A DNA stretch of 34,856 nucleotides from CAYGZC01 sp964354225 (GCA_964354225.1 CAYGZC010000195.1:1-34856), one strand, 5' to 3'. Shown: positions 15,906 to 25,876, counted from the first letter of the stretch. Numbers and translations: made by a program. The notes: generated by a model from the sequence alone, not told the origin.

Positions 15906-17205
15906 ATGAGCATATCACTCCGATGGCTATCCCAGCAAATATCTCTTAAATACTTATCAATTGTTGTGGTCTTTCTTCTTCAAAGAATGATTGAATGTTA
16001 TGCACAAGAAACACCCGATAGTCTTAATGAAATAAAAAAAGAGGCACTTCGGATTTTTATTGCTTTGTAACTATTGTGACCATGATTATATCCGCAATCA
16101 AATCACATTTGTTAATTACGTACGGGATAGAAATTATGCACATGTTTATGTTCTTATTACGACCCAGAAAACGGGAAGCGGCGGGACCGAGTACACTCTT
16201 ACGTTCATAGGCAAACAAGCGTTTGTTGGGATTAACGATACTCTAATCTTTAGAACTAAAAATGCCGAGACAGAAGATATCAGCCGCAAAGAACTCGTAA
16301 GGACGATGAAGCTTGGTTTAATCCGTTATGTTGCAAGAACACCACTTTCAGATAAACTTTCTATTTCCTTTAGTGAACCATCGAAAGCCGGTGAAATCAA
16401 AGATCAATGAAATTATTGGGTGTTCTGCCTAAGTACTAATGGTTATTTAAATGGGGAAAAATCCAGAAAATTTACATCACTATATGGCTCGATATCAGCG
16501 AATAAAGTTACTTCGGAATTAAAGATAAATTTATCGATATATGGCAACTATAACGAAAGTAAGTTTGACTACGGAGATTTATACTACACAAGCATCTCAC
16601 GAGGAAATGGTGCCAGTTATCTCATAGTTTCAAGTTTATCTGATCACTGGTCTGCTGGTGGTTACGTTTCAATCTATTCATCTACATACAATAATACACG
16701 TTTCTCATTTTCAGAGGCACCTGCTATTGAATACAATCTTTATCCTTATTCAGAATCTACAAGGAGACAATTACGATTCCTCTATAAGGTTGGATTTGCT
16801 TACATCAAATATGAGAAAGAAACTATTTACGATCAAGAACATGAAAGCTTGTGCAATCATAGTCTTCTTGTTTCGTACACGATTAAGGAGCCGTGGGGCT
16901 CGGCTGGAGTTTCTGTACAAGGATCAAATTATTTCCATTACTGGAACAAATATGCTCTCTCCCTCTTTGGCGAATTGTCATTCCGTCTCATCCAAGGATT
17001 ATTGTTAGATATAGATGGAAATATCTCAAAGACGCACGATCAATTATCATTACCGAAGGGAGAGATTAGCTAAAAAGAGGTGCTCCTCCAACGCCGCCAA
17101 TTGGAAACTCCGTACGAGTACTAAGCATCGGTTGGTTTGAGTTATACTTTTGGATCTATTTACAATAATATTGTTAATCCACGTTTTGGTGGTAGTGGCG
17201 ATTGA
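15906..17205 (+). pseudogene. Decayed gene for a conserved exported, probably outer-membrane protein
   Basis: An intact front end (AGAGGG ribosome binding site, ATG at 15906, signal-like LSIVVVFLLQ ... CYAQ) runs into a frameshift of about +1 near 16062-16067. The next frame continues CNYCDHDYIRNQI ... TEYTLTFIG ... KLGLIRY without another shift, but it is cut by TGA at 16408 (where W would fit, before NYWVF), TAA at 17071 and TAA at 17122. The same frame goes on to ASVGLSYTFGS ... VNPRFGGSG and closes with TGA at 17203. The order of segments matches, from memory, a hypothetical-protein family of the FCB phyla with an N-terminal C-x-x-C-D domain and a strand-rich C-terminal half; a beta-barrel is inference. 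The residues are still well conserved, so decay looks recent. The product would be truncated and non-functional. Confidence 0.8.
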
Positions 17206-17262
17206 AAGATCAATCATCCATTCGAGTTTGCGGGTTTTAAATATTTAACAATCGAAGAAAAT

Positions 17263-17302
17263 AAACCCGTGAGAGTGTTAAAACAAATCGCACGGGTTTT
17301 TT
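17263..17302. terminator. Bidirectional Rho-independent terminator between the pseudogene and pnp
   Basis: AAACCCGTG (17263-17271) pairs with CACGGGTTT (17291-17299). On the plus strand it is followed by T's; on the minus strand by TTTATTTT. It can end both the plus-strand pseudogene transcript and the minus-strand rimP-pnp operon. Confidence 0.8.
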
Positions 17303-17314
17303 CATTGATTTACT

Positions 17315-19588
17315 TTAATCGCGGTGTGAGCGATGGGGACCTCCACCCCTTTGACCATGGCCATCTCGATTACTATCTCGGCGAGGTGGTCGATCTCTTT
17401 TTCGCTCAGATTCACGTTGAGCTTCCTTCTCTGCATCGTAACCAGCCATTAATGCTTTCCGGCTTAGATTATTTCTACCCTCCTCATCGATCTTAATGAG
17501 TTTAACTTCAATCTCATCGCCAACATTAACAACATCGGTGACCTTGTTGACACGATTGATATCCAGATGAGAAATATGAACTAATCCTTCTCTACCCGGG
17601 AGGAATTCCACAAATGCACCGAAGTCCATGGTGCGAGTGACTTTTCCTTTATAAACCTTGCCAACCTCAGGTGCTTCAGTAATTTTGCTTATTATTTCCA
17701 AAGCTTTAGCACTACCTTCAGCACTTGCAGATGCAATCACCACAGTTCCATCATCTTCAATATTGATTTCGGCACCAGTATCTTTAACAATCTGACGAAT
17801 GACTTTTCCACCCGGACCTATAACAGCTCCGATCATATCAACAGGAATTTTAATTGTCGTTAATCGAGGTGCATACTGAGAAAGTTCTTTACGCGGCTCA
17901 CTCATTGTCTGTTCCATTACGTCGAGAATGTGGAAGCGACCTTCTTTGGCTTGCATCAGAGATTTCTCAAAAATATCAAACGATATCCCCTGAATCTTTA
18001 TGTCCATTTGAAATCCTGTGATGCCATCCCTCGTGCCAGCAACTTTAAAATCCATATCACCTAAATGATCTTCATTACCTAAAATGTCGCTGAGGATAGT
18101 AACCTTCTCGCCTTCTTTGATAAGGCCCATCGCAATACCCGCAACAGGTTTCTTAATAGGAACACCTGCGTCCATCAATGCGAGTGTACCAGCGCAAACC
18201 GTTGCCATAGATGACGACCCGTTCGATTCTAGTATATCGGAAACAATTCGGATAGTGTAGGGAAATTCTACTTCAGATGGAAGTAAATTTTTTAATGAAC
18301 GCTCGGCTAAGTTGCCATGACCAATTTCTCTACGACCAGTACCGCCAAGTCTTCCAACCTCACCAACGGAGAACGGTGGAAAATTGTAATGCAGCATGAA
18401 TCGCTTGGTTGATTCAGGAAGAAGTCCATCGAGAATCTGCTCATCCATTTTCGTCCCTAAGGTTGCAGTAGTCAGACTTTGGGTTTCACCCCTTGTAAAT
18501 AATGCAGAGCCATGAGTACGAGGTAGTAATCCAACTTCACAGGTTATGGGGCGAATATCTTTCTCTCCCCTACCATCCAGCCGCTTATGATCGTTTAGAA
18601 TCATCTTTCTCATTTCTTCATACTCGATGTCGTCTAGAATTTCAGCGATGAGGGTTTTCTTTGATTCTAGAAAAGCAGCCGGACTTTCACCAAACAACAC
18701 CTGATCAGTTTCATCGAACTGGAGATTGTAAGATGCAATTTCTGTTTTTAATATTTCGATGGTATTTAGAAATATTTCTTCATTCTTCTTTCTTCTGTCA
18801 TCTTTCATCAGAACCAGGTGGGTAACTTCTTCCAAATTAGCACGTGCAATCTTTGAGACTATATCAAACAATTGCTTTTTTAATTCATTAACTATAACCT
18901 CGCGCTTAGTTTTATGACATTCATTCTGCAGTTCGATTTGGAGTTGACATAACTGCTTAATATGTTCATAAGCGAACTTCAATGCCTCAAGCATATCTTG
19001 CTCAGAGATTTCTTTAGCATCACCCTCAACCATCACGATCGAGCTGTTTGTTCCGGCAACGGTAACGTCCATGTCGCTGGATTCTAACTGTTTGAATGTA
19101 GGATTGATAATGAGTTGACCATCAATTCTGCCCACCCGAACCTCTGCAATCGGACCATCAAAAGGAATATCTGATATCATCAGCGCAGCAGATGCACCAA
19201 TAGCTCCTAAGATATCGGAATTGTTTTCCTGATCGGCTGAGAATACAGCTAACATAACCTGTGTTTCACTTCTGAATGTTTTGGGAAACATTGGTCTAAG
19301 TGGGCGGTCGATCAGGCGTGATGAAAGTATCTCTTTCTCCGATGGCCGACCCTCGCGTTTAAAGAAACCGCCTGGAATTTTCCCTGCAGCAGCCGTCTTT
19401 TCTCGATACTCAACTTGCAATGGGAAAAAGTCCTGCCCTTCGACAACCTCTTTACTTGCAACAACAGTAGCAAGTACCATCGTATCACCATATCTGACCA
19501 TTACCGCTCCATCAGCTTGTTTGGCGTATTTACCAGTTTCGATGGAGAATATTCTTCCACCTATTTCAACATCTTTTCTTATTATCAT
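17315..19588 (-). CDS. pnp: Polyribonucleotide nucleotidyltransferase (PNPase)
   Basis: A phosphorolytic 3'-5' exoribonuclease of RNA turnover and the degradosome. The 757 residues have two RNase PH domains with an all-helical linker between, the catalytic aspartate region GNEDHLGDMDFKVAGT in the second one, a KH domain (IPVDMIGAVIGPGGK), an S1 domain (YKGKVTRTMDFGAFVEF), and a basic Arg/Gly/Asp-rich tail (KRDRPPRRDSNRDGHG ...) that probably binds RNA. It is the last gene of the operon, 30 bases after rpsO, as in many bacteria. A terminator follows. The ribosome binding site before the ATG at 19588 is weak. Confidence 0.97.
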   Translation of the reverse strand: MIIRKDVEIGGRIFSIETGKYAKQADGAVMVRYGDTMVLATVVASKEVVEGQDFFPLQVEYREKTAAAGKIPGGFFKREGRPSEKEILSSRLIDRPLRPMFPKTFRSETQVMLAVFSADQENNSDILGAIGASAALMISDIPFDGPIAEVRVGRIDGQLIINPTFKQLESSDMDVTVAGTNSSIVMVEGDAKEISEQDMLEALKFAYEHIKQLCQLQIELQNECHKTKREVIVNELKKQLFDIVSKIARANLEEVTHLVLMKDDRRKKNEEIFLNTIEILKTEIASYNLQFDETDQVLFGESPAAFLESKKTLIAEILDDIEYEEMRKMILNDHKRLDGRGEKDIRPITCEVGLLPRTHGSALFTRGETQSLTTATLGTKMDEQILDGLLPESTKRFMLHYNFPPFSVGEVGRLGGTGRREIGHGNLAERSLKNLLPSEVEFPYTIRIVSDILESNGSSSMATVCAGTLALMDAGVPIKKPVAGIAMGLIKEGEKVTILSDILGNEDHLGDMDFKVAGTRDGITGFQMDIKIQGISFDIFEKSLMQAKEGRFHILDVMEQTMSEPRKELSQYAPRLTTIKIPVDMIGAVIGPGGKVIRQIVKDTGAEINIEDDGTVVIASASAEGSAKALEIISKITEAPEVGKVYKGKVTRTMDFGAFVEFLPGREGLVHISHLDINRVNKVTDVVNVGDEIEVKLIKIDEEGRNNLSRKALMAGYDAEKEAQRESERKRDRPPRRDSNRDGHGQRGGGPHRSHRD

Positions 19589-19618
19589 TTTAACTTTCTA
19601 CTTTTATTATACAATAAT

Positions 19619-19888
19619 TTATTTTCTCAGATCAAGTTCAGAAATGATCTTCCGGTAGCGCTCAACATTTTTTTCCTGTAGGTAATCCAACAAACGTCTA
19701 CGCTTGCCGACCATCTTTAACAATCCCTGACGGGAATGATGATCTTTCACATTTTTTTCAAAGTGCGGTGAAAGCTCGTTAATGCGATTCGTTAGAATTG
19801 CAACCTGCACTTCCGGTGATCCTGAATCAGTTGGAGATTTTCCGTACTTGTTCATGATCTCTTGTTTCTGTTCTTTTGTTAATGGCAT
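19619..19888 (-). CDS. rpsO: 30S ribosomal protein S15
   Basis: A primary 16S rRNA-binding protein of the small subunit platform. It has 89 residues as usual, with the signatures GSPEVQVAILTNRI, HSRQGLLKMVGKRRRLLDYL and the C-terminal YRKIISELDLRK. A strong AAGGAG ribosome binding site precedes the ATG at 19888. It lies between ribF and pnp. In other bacteria S15 represses its own mRNA and overlaps pnp control; the sequence here does not show whether that holds. Confidence 0.97.
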   Translation of the reverse strand: MPLTKEQKQEIMNKYGKSPTDSGSPEVQVAILTNRINELSPHFEKNVKDHHSRQGLLKMVGKRRRLLDYLQEKNVERYRKIISELDLRK

Positions 19889-19910
19889 ATTACTTCTCCT
19901 TAATACTAAT

Positions 19911-20849
19911 CTATATTGTTTGAACTTCAGTTATATACTTCATACACAGATTGCGATCTGACTGCAATTGTGAGATTAATTCTTCTTTTGATGAAAAATT
20001 TATTTCGGATCTTATTCTTTTTAAAAATTGTATTGTTAATTCTTTTCCATAGAGGTCATTATTGATCTTAAAAATATTTACTTCAATGATCCTGGTGGAG
20101 TCGGATTTAAATGTTGGACGAATACCGATATTCAACATACCATAGTATTGGTGATTGTCCATATTTATTGAAACAAAATAGACTCCATCTAATGGGATTA
20201 ATTTTTTATTTGATTTTGGTTGAATATTGGCAGTCGGGAAACCGAGTGTTTCACCTCTTCTATCACCTTCGATCACGATACCATCGAGAGAATATGGTCT
20301 ATTAAAATATTCAGCTGCACGCTCAACATCACCGCGTGAAAGTAAGTTACGAATTTTTGAGCTACTTATGACTTCACCCCCAAATGAAACAGGCTCAACA
20401 ACATTGACATCGAATTTATACTCAGTGCTCATTCTTTGTAATTCATCAATATTTGATTTTCGATCCCGACCAAACATATGATCGTAACCTACGATCACCT
20501 CACTCAATCCAATACCATTAACCATATATTTTTCATAAAATTCTTTTGATGTCTGCCGTGAGAAATCATAGCTGAATTTGATTATGAGAACGGCATCGAC
20601 ACCAAAAATATTCATAAGATTGATTCGTTCATCCAGCGTGCTTAATAACATAATTTGTTCTTTCCCCACAATATCACGTGGATGGGGATCGAATGTTAGA
20701 ATAACACTCCGAGAAGCGTGTGTTTTTGCACGGCTCGTAAGTATACTTATGATTAATTGATGCCCAAGATGGACGCCATCGAACGTTCCTATCGTAACTA
20801 TGGAATGTGGATCATATTTTAGTTCTTTAATTGAATTAGCAACAATCAT
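19911..20849 (-). CDS. ribF: Bifunctional riboflavin kinase / FAD synthetase
   Basis: Makes FMN from riboflavin and FAD from FMN. The 312 residues contain an N-terminal nucleotidyltransferase (VTIGTFDGVHLGHQ near residue 20, VGYDHMFGRDR near 120, SSKIRNLLSRGDVERA near 165) and a C-terminal flavokinase domain (GETLGFPTANI near 198, DGVYFVSINM). It lies between rbfA and rpsO, the place usual in this operon, but truB, which in many genomes comes between rbfA and ribF, is missing. The gap to rbfA is 25 bases. Confidence 0.95.
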   Translation of the reverse strand: MIVANSIKELKYDPHSIVTIGTFDGVHLGHQLIISILTSRAKTHASRSVILTFDPHPRDIVGKEQIMLLSTLDERINLMNIFGVDAVLIIKFSYDFSRQTSKEFYEKYMVNGIGLSEVIVGYDHMFGRDRKSNIDELQRMSTEYKFDVNVVEPVSFGGEVISSSKIRNLLSRGDVERAAEYFNRPYSLDGIVIEGDRRGETLGFPTANIQPKSNKKLIPLDGVYFVSINMDNHQYYGMLNIGIRPTFKSDSTRIIEVNIFKINNDLYGKELTIQFLKRIRSEINFSSKEELISQLQSDRNLCMKYITEVQTI

Positions 20850-20874
20850 GCGAAAACCATCTCAGGGAGAAATA

Positions 20875-21237
20875 TCATCTTTCCCCTTTTCCTCCATCAT
20901 CCTTATGAATTTGTTTTATCAGGTTATTAATCTTTTCGGCGCGATCAAGAGTTTCATCAACGTAGAAATGGATAGAAGGTGTAAATTTCAGTCTGATATT
21001 AGCACCAATAAAAAACCGTATTTCGTTTTTATGACTTTCCAGCATTTGTAATGTCAATGCTTTTATATCAGAGGAACCCATAATACTCACGTAAATTTTT
21101 GCAATGCGTAGATCAGTTGTAACATGGACCTCGGTGACTGTAATAAAACCATACGACGGATCACGGAATTCCCTTGTAAAATACATTCCAACTTCTTCTT
21201 TGATGAGAGATGCAACTCTTTCTGTTCTAAGTGACAT
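20875..21237 (-). CDS. rbfA: Ribosome-binding factor A
   Basis: A KH-like small protein that helps 16S rRNA 5'-end processing and cold adaptation. The 120 residues begin with RTERVASLIKEEVGMYFTRE (in pieces RTERVA and LIKEEV) and carry FITVTEVHVTTDLRIAKIYVS-like strands, then the end LKFTPSIHFYVDETLDRA. It follows infB by 11 bases, as expected in the nusA-infB cluster. It is of the usual length; the C-terminus is short and charged. Confidence 0.94.
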   Translation of the reverse strand: MSLRTERVASLIKEEVGMYFTREFRDPSYGFITVTEVHVTTDLRIAKIYVSIMGSSDIKALTLQMLESHKNEIRFFIGANIRLKFTPSIHFYVDETLDRAEKINNLIKQIHKDDGGKGER

Positions 21238-21248
21238 GTGATTAGTCC

Positions 21249-23987
21249 TTACGAGAGCTTCCGTTTTGTTTCCACAATCTTAAACGCTTCTATAGTATCG
21301 CCAACTTTGATGTCATTGTAACCATCCAAGCTAATGCCACATTCAAAGCCAGATTCAACTTCACGAACATCATCTTTGAATCGTTTCAGTGATGATAATC
21401 CTCCTTCAAAGATAACAATACCATCGCGGATTAGTCTTATTTTATTTCCTCGAGCAATGTTGCCATCTTGGACAGCGCAGCCGGCGATTGTTCCAACTTT
21501 TGGTATCTTAAAAACATTACGTACCTCAATCGTGGCGGTTATCTCTTCCGTCTTTTCCGGTGCCAATAAGCCTTCAAGTGCTTTTTTAATATCTTCGATT
21601 GCGTTATAAATAATGTTGTAGTTGCGAATATCAACATTTTCCTGTTCAGCAAGTCGGCGTGCGTTCAAATTTGGTCGAACGTGAAAACCGATGATGACTG
21701 CATCAGATGCGGCAGCAAGAAGAACATCTGATTCAGAGATAGTACCTACCGCACGATGAATGACATTTATCCGCACTTCTTCGTGAACTACCTTCATAAG
21801 AGAATCCGCCAATGCACCTACTGATCCATCCATGTCACCTTTTACGATAATTTTTAATTCTTTAATCTGACCATCTTTAATTTTTTGTGAAAGATCGTTT
21901 AAGGTGATGCTGTGAATAAGACGGAAATCTTGCTCACGTTTCAATTGCTGGCGTCTGAGACTGATGGCGCGAGCTACGCGCTCATTTTCTACTACAACAA
22001 AATTATCTCCAGCTTGTGGAATTCCATCGAATCCAAGAATTTGTACAGGTGTTGAGGGTTTTGCAACTTCGACACGATTTTCACGTTCATCGTACATTGC
22101 TCTAACTTTTCCGCTTTGGATACCAGCAATGAAAGAATCACCAATTCTTAGCATTCCTTTCTGAACGAGGATCGTTGAAATCGTACCTTTACCTTTATCA
22201 ACTTTTGCCTCGATGACAACTCCTCGAGCCATACGATGAGGGTTTGCTTTCAGATCCAAAACATCTGATTCGAGTAATATTTTTTCGAGCAATACATCAA
22301 CATTCTTTCCCGTGCGGGCAGAAATTTCAACACATTGGTATTTCCCACCCCACTCTTCAATCAAAACATTTTTGTCGGATAACTGTTGGCGAATTCGATC
22401 TGGATTTGAGTCAGGTTTGTCGGTTTTATTAATTGCTATTATGATCGGTACATTAGCTGCTTGTGCATGGCTTATAGCTTCAACAGTCTGAGGCATAACA
22501 CTATCATCTGCCGCTACAACGAGAACAACAATATCCGTAATCTGAGCGCCGCGTGCACGCATTGCAGTAAATGCTTCATGACCGGGTGTATCAAGAAAAC
22601 TTATGCTCTTATTGTTATCCAGGGTTACCATGTAGGCCCCAATATGCTGTGTAATACCGCCTGCTTCACCAGCTACCACATTACTTCTGCGAATATAATC
22701 CAACAATGACGTTTTTCCGTGATCGACATGTCCCATAATGGTTACCACAGGTGAACGAGGTTCTAAGTCGCGCTCATCATCAGGTGCATCAACAATATCT
22801 TCAGCGGTTTCCGTAATGAATTTTACCTCAAGACCAAATTCATCGGCAACAAGTGTAATAGTATCTTTATCCAATCGCTGATTGATTGAAACCATCAATC
22901 CCAATTCAATACATTTCTTAATAACATCAGATACATTCACGCCCATCATATTCGACAGCTCATTAACAGAAATAAATTCTGTAACCCTAAGGATTGATTT
23001 CTCTTTTTCGAGTTGCTCAAGATGTTTTTGTTCTTCGATAAGCCGTTTTTCTTTTCTCTTTTTCTTATAAACCGTTCGTTGGAGTGCTACTCCTGCATCA
23101 TCAATCTCGGCAAGTGTGCGCTTGATAGCTTCTTCTACTTCTTCTTTATCGACCTCCCTAAATTTTAATTTCCGTTTCTTCTTAGCTTTCCGCAGCAGCT
23201 CATCCTCCTCCTTTTCTTTCAGGAGAGCTGGAGCTTCTGTTTTGATTCTTTTTTTCTTCTTTTTCTTCTTCTTCAATTCCTCTTCGGCTGACTCTGCCGA
23301 TGTAGTTTCCGATGGTGTCATACCTTCATGTATTGCGGCGGCACGCTCAACTTCTTCAAGATCAATCTTTCCTTTTATTGTCAATCCCATCCTAGGAGTT
23401 GGACGACGATGAAGTTCCGGCTCTTTTTTCTCAGCGACTTTTTTTGTCTTTTTTTGTTCAGCTGGAGGTTGGATCACTGGCGGGATTGTGACTGCTTCAG
23501 GTTGAATAACTTCAGATTCAACTATCTTCGGCGGAGGTGTCGGCTTTTCTAAAGCCGATGTTGGCTCGGGTGGAATAAATTTCGGAACAACAATTTGCTG
23601 TTCTTCTATCTTCTTCGCTTCAATTTCAACGGGAGCTATATGTGCTTGCATTACTTTTGTTGGAACCGGTGCAGGTGGTTCTTCAACTTTTCGCTTTTTA
23701 ACCGGTTTTTCTTTGGGTGCTTCTTCAATCGAAGGTGCCGTTTTGGCCTCGGCTTTTTTCTTCGCATTATGAATCGTCTGTATTTTCTTCTGATGTTTCT
23801 CGGCAACCTCTTTATCTTTCTTGAAGTGGGATGATATATCGTGCATCATAGCATCATCCATTACCGACATGTGACTTTTAACTTCATGTCCCTTCTTTTT
23901 AAGATAGTCCATTAAGGTTTCGTGCGAGATATTTATCTCTTTTGCGATCTGATAGATTTTTTTCTTCGATTGAGGTTTATCTGTCAT
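21249..23987 (-). CDS. infB: Translation initiation factor IF-2
   Basis: The GTPase that brings initiator tRNA to the 30S subunit. The 912 residues have an N-terminal IF2N helix domain (KIYQIAKEINISHETLMDYLKKKG-type, residues 10-35), a long proline/lysine/glutamate-rich linker with a run of eight lysines near residue 240, a second IF2N domain (VNELSNMMGVNVSDVIKKC), and the G domain: GHVDHGKT (about residue 417), DTPGHEAF and NKTDKPD, with the following domains II-IV. It lies 26 bases after nusA and 11 before rbfA. The linker length and content vary freely in the family. Confidence 0.97.
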   Translation of the reverse strand: MTDKPQSKKKIYQIAKEINISHETLMDYLKKKGHEVKSHMSVMDDAMMHDISSHFKKDKEVAEKHQKKIQTIHNAKKKAEAKTAPSIEEAPKEKPVKKRKVEEPPAPVPTKVMQAHIAPVEIEAKKIEEQQIVVPKFIPPEPTSALEKPTPPPKIVESEVIQPEAVTIPPVIQPPAEQKKTKKVAEKKEPELHRRPTPRMGLTIKGKIDLEEVERAAAIHEGMTPSETTSAESAEEELKKKKKKKKRIKTEAPALLKEKEEDELLRKAKKKRKLKFREVDKEEVEEAIKRTLAEIDDAGVALQRTVYKKKRKEKRLIEEQKHLEQLEKEKSILRVTEFISVNELSNMMGVNVSDVIKKCIELGLMVSINQRLDKDTITLVADEFGLEVKFITETAEDIVDAPDDERDLEPRSPVVTIMGHVDHGKTSLLDYIRRSNVVAGEAGGITQHIGAYMVTLDNNKSISFLDTPGHEAFTAMRARGAQITDIVVLVVAADDSVMPQTVEAISHAQAANVPIIIAINKTDKPDSNPDRIRQQLSDKNVLIEEWGGKYQCVEISARTGKNVDVLLEKILLESDVLDLKANPHRMARGVVIEAKVDKGKGTISTILVQKGMLRIGDSFIAGIQSGKVRAMYDERENRVEVAKPSTPVQILGFDGIPQAGDNFVVVENERVARAISLRRQQLKREQDFRLIHSITLNDLSQKIKDGQIKELKIIVKGDMDGSVGALADSLMKVVHEEVRINVIHRAVGTISESDVLLAAASDAVIIGFHVRPNLNARRLAEQENVDIRNYNIIYNAIEDIKKALEGLLAPEKTEEITATIEVRNVFKIPKVGTIAGCAVQDGNIARGNKIRLIRDGIVIFEGGLSSLKRFKDDVREVESGFECGISLDGYNDIKVGDTIEAFKIVETKRKLS

Positions 23988-24013
23988 ATGATTATTTGTG
24001 ACGCTATTTTCTT

Positions 24014-25375
24014 TTATGATTCTTTACGTCCATCAGTTACTGTTGCTTCATCTTTCGGCACGTTCGCATCATCAATTTCCTGTTTTATTTCCTTTGATGG
24101 AGCAGATTTTTCCATTATTTTCATTACACCTTCTTCATCTATCTCTGCTTCTTCAAGTTCTCGCTGCATCATTTCTTTGATTGATTTTATTTTATCTTCC
24201 GATAATCCATCAATTTCAAGAAGATCATCCATGTTGGCATCGAGGATACTTCGTGCGGTCTCGTATCCTTCATCTATCAATCGTTCATATAACGGCTCAC
24301 CTAATTCTTCCCTGAACTCATCAAGGTCCATATCGTATTCTTCCTCACCGCCTTCTTTTATCAGATTTATCTGATAACCTGTAAGCTGTGTGGCAAGACG
24401 GATATTTTGTCCGGCACGACCGATAGCAAGCGATACCTGATCTTTTTCCACTACGACAGTTGCAGTTTTGCTCTCCTTATCAACTTCGATGCTTTTTAGT
24501 TTTGCAGGAGCAAGAGATCTTTGAACGTAAACCGAAGGATTATCACTATAATTGATTACATCAATATTTTCGTTATTCATCTCACGGACAATAGCATGAA
24601 TACGAATCCCTTTCATACCCACACATGCCCCGACTGCATCGATCCTATCATCATGAGATTCAACTGCAATTTTGGAGCGTTCACCTGCCTCTCGGACAAC
24701 AGCTTTTATTTCAATGATTCCATCATAGATTTCAGGAATTTCTGTCTCGAACAACTTGGCAAGAAACTTTGGATCAGATCGTGAAATGATCACCATTGGT
24801 GTTGCAGTGTTCTTTCGAACTTCTTTAATAATCGCTCGGATAGTTTCGCCCTTTCGATATCGCTCCTTTGCGATCTGTTCATTCTTAGGAAGAATAAGCT
24901 CGTTGCGGTTATGATTTACAAGAATTTCACCTTTTCGGATTTGATAAATCTCACCGACTATTATCTCACCGATTGAATTACTATATTCGTTATACACGAC
25001 TTCTTTTTCAACTTCTTTTATTCGCTGATTTAAATTTTGCTTCGCAGCAATAATAAGTCTTCGTCCAAAATTTTGCAGATCAACAACTTCAACGAAATCA
25101 TCACCTATCTCGAGTGGTTCGTCTGTCTTTTTACGTACCGTCGCCAAATCGATCTGAGTATTCGGATCAGTTACATTATCCACGATCGCTTTTTCAAGAT
25201 ATATTTCGATATCCCCTTTATCCATATTCACGACAACATCGAACCGTGCTTCCAAGCCGTATTTTTTCCTAACCATCATCGAAAATACTTCTTCGATGAT
25301 GCTCGCCAACATATCTTTATCGATTCTTTTCTCTCGAACCATCTGAGAAAACGATTCTACGATTTCGTAATTCAT
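24014..25375 (-). CDS. nusA: Transcription termination/antitermination protein NusA
   Basis: Binds RNA polymerase and nascent RNA, affecting pausing, termination and rRNA antitermination. The 453 residues have the N-terminal polymerase-binding domain, an S1 domain (VGEIYQIRKGEILVN), and KH1/KH2 (GACVGMKGIRIHAIVRE and VSLAIGRAGQNIRLA). After these come a helix-hairpin-helix-like region (MDDLLEIDGLSEDKIKSI) and an acidic tail. It is a single-HhH form without the two acidic C-terminal repeats of E. coli. The ATG has AGAGG upstream. Its place behind rimP is the usual one. Confidence 0.97.
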   Translation of the reverse strand: MNYEIVESFSQMVREKRIDKDMLASIIEEVFSMMVRKKYGLEARFDVVVNMDKGDIEIYLEKAIVDNVTDPNTQIDLATVRKKTDEPLEIGDDFVEVVDLQNFGRRLIIAAKQNLNQRIKEVEKEVVYNEYSNSIGEIIVGEIYQIRKGEILVNHNRNELILPKNEQIAKERYRKGETIRAIIKEVRKNTATPMVIISRSDPKFLAKLFETEIPEIYDGIIEIKAVVREAGERSKIAVESHDDRIDAVGACVGMKGIRIHAIVREMNNENIDVINYSDNPSVYVQRSLAPAKLKSIEVDKESKTATVVVEKDQVSLAIGRAGQNIRLATQLTGYQINLIKEGGEEEYDMDLDEFREELGEPLYERLIDEGYETARSILDANMDDLLEIDGLSEDKIKSIKEMMQRELEEAEIDEEGVMKIMEKSAPSKEIKQEIDDANVPKDEATVTDGRKES

Positions 25376-25415
25376 CCTAACCTCTGTTATTAAAAATAAA
25401 TTCTGTCATCCTTGT

Positions 25416-25868
25416 TTACCATACTGTACATACATGAGTTTCAAAAATGGAATCGAATGCTATCTTCTGTGTTGAATCATCATCCAATTGTAAGTCAATC
25501 GTATCGGGATTCGCAGCTTGTAATATTCCCTCAATCTTTGCTACCCGCTGCTCACCTCTATGTTTTACAATAACTTTCCTGCCAATATATTTTGGATATT
25601 GACGGGGATACTTAAGCGGTCTATCAATCCCTGGCGATGATACGACAAGATGGTATCTCTGTTGAAGAACATCGTTCACATCGAGTGCCCGTGATAACTC
25701 ACGACTTATATCGGCACAAAAATCTGTTGTGATACCGTCATCATTATCAACAAATACTTCAATAATCTTGCCTTTATCGTTACCGTGGATTGCTATATCT
25801 ATTATGAATCCACCTTTAGATTCAACGATAGGTATGGCGATTTCTTCAATTTTTAAAGCTAATGACAA
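25416..25868 (-). CDS. rimP: Ribosome maturation factor RimP
   Basis: A 30S assembly factor of 150 residues, the usual size. Features: the N-terminal P-I-V-E-S-K-G-G-F segment, IEVFVDNDDGIT, the conserved CADISRELSRALD, VVSSPGIDRPLK, and a C-terminal SH3-like barrel with IEGIL. Only a TTG (25868) can start it: an in-frame TAA lies two codons upstream and there is no internal methionine. It is the first gene of the rimP-pnp operon. No Shine-Dalgarno is seen, and the candidate promoter places the transcript start next to the TTG. Confidence 0.9.
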   Translation of the reverse strand: MSLALKIEEIAIPIVESKGGFIIDIAIHGNDKGKIIEVFVDNDDGITTDFCADISRELSRALDVNDVLQQRYHLVVSSPGIDRPLKYPRQYPKYIGRKVIVKHRGEQRVAKIEGILQAANPDTIDLQLDDDSTQKIAFDSIFETHVCTVW

Positions 25869-25876
25869 TGATTACT

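Noticed and set aside
16408..17124. Stop-codon readthrough or TGA=Trp recoding in the decayed gene
   Set aside because: The first stop (TGA at a Trp position) would fit, but two TAA stops and a frameshift follow. Other genes in the window end properly at TGA, for example the first permease at 12348-12350.
20850..20874. FMN riboswitch upstream of ribF
   Set aside because: Only 25 bases separate rbfA and ribF, too short for the aptamer; none of its conserved elements is present.
23116..23834. Long plus-strand frames opposite infB (Ser/Phe-rich)
   Set aside because: They are antisense of the Lys/Glu/Pro-rich linker of IF-2 and show no start signals or family motifs.
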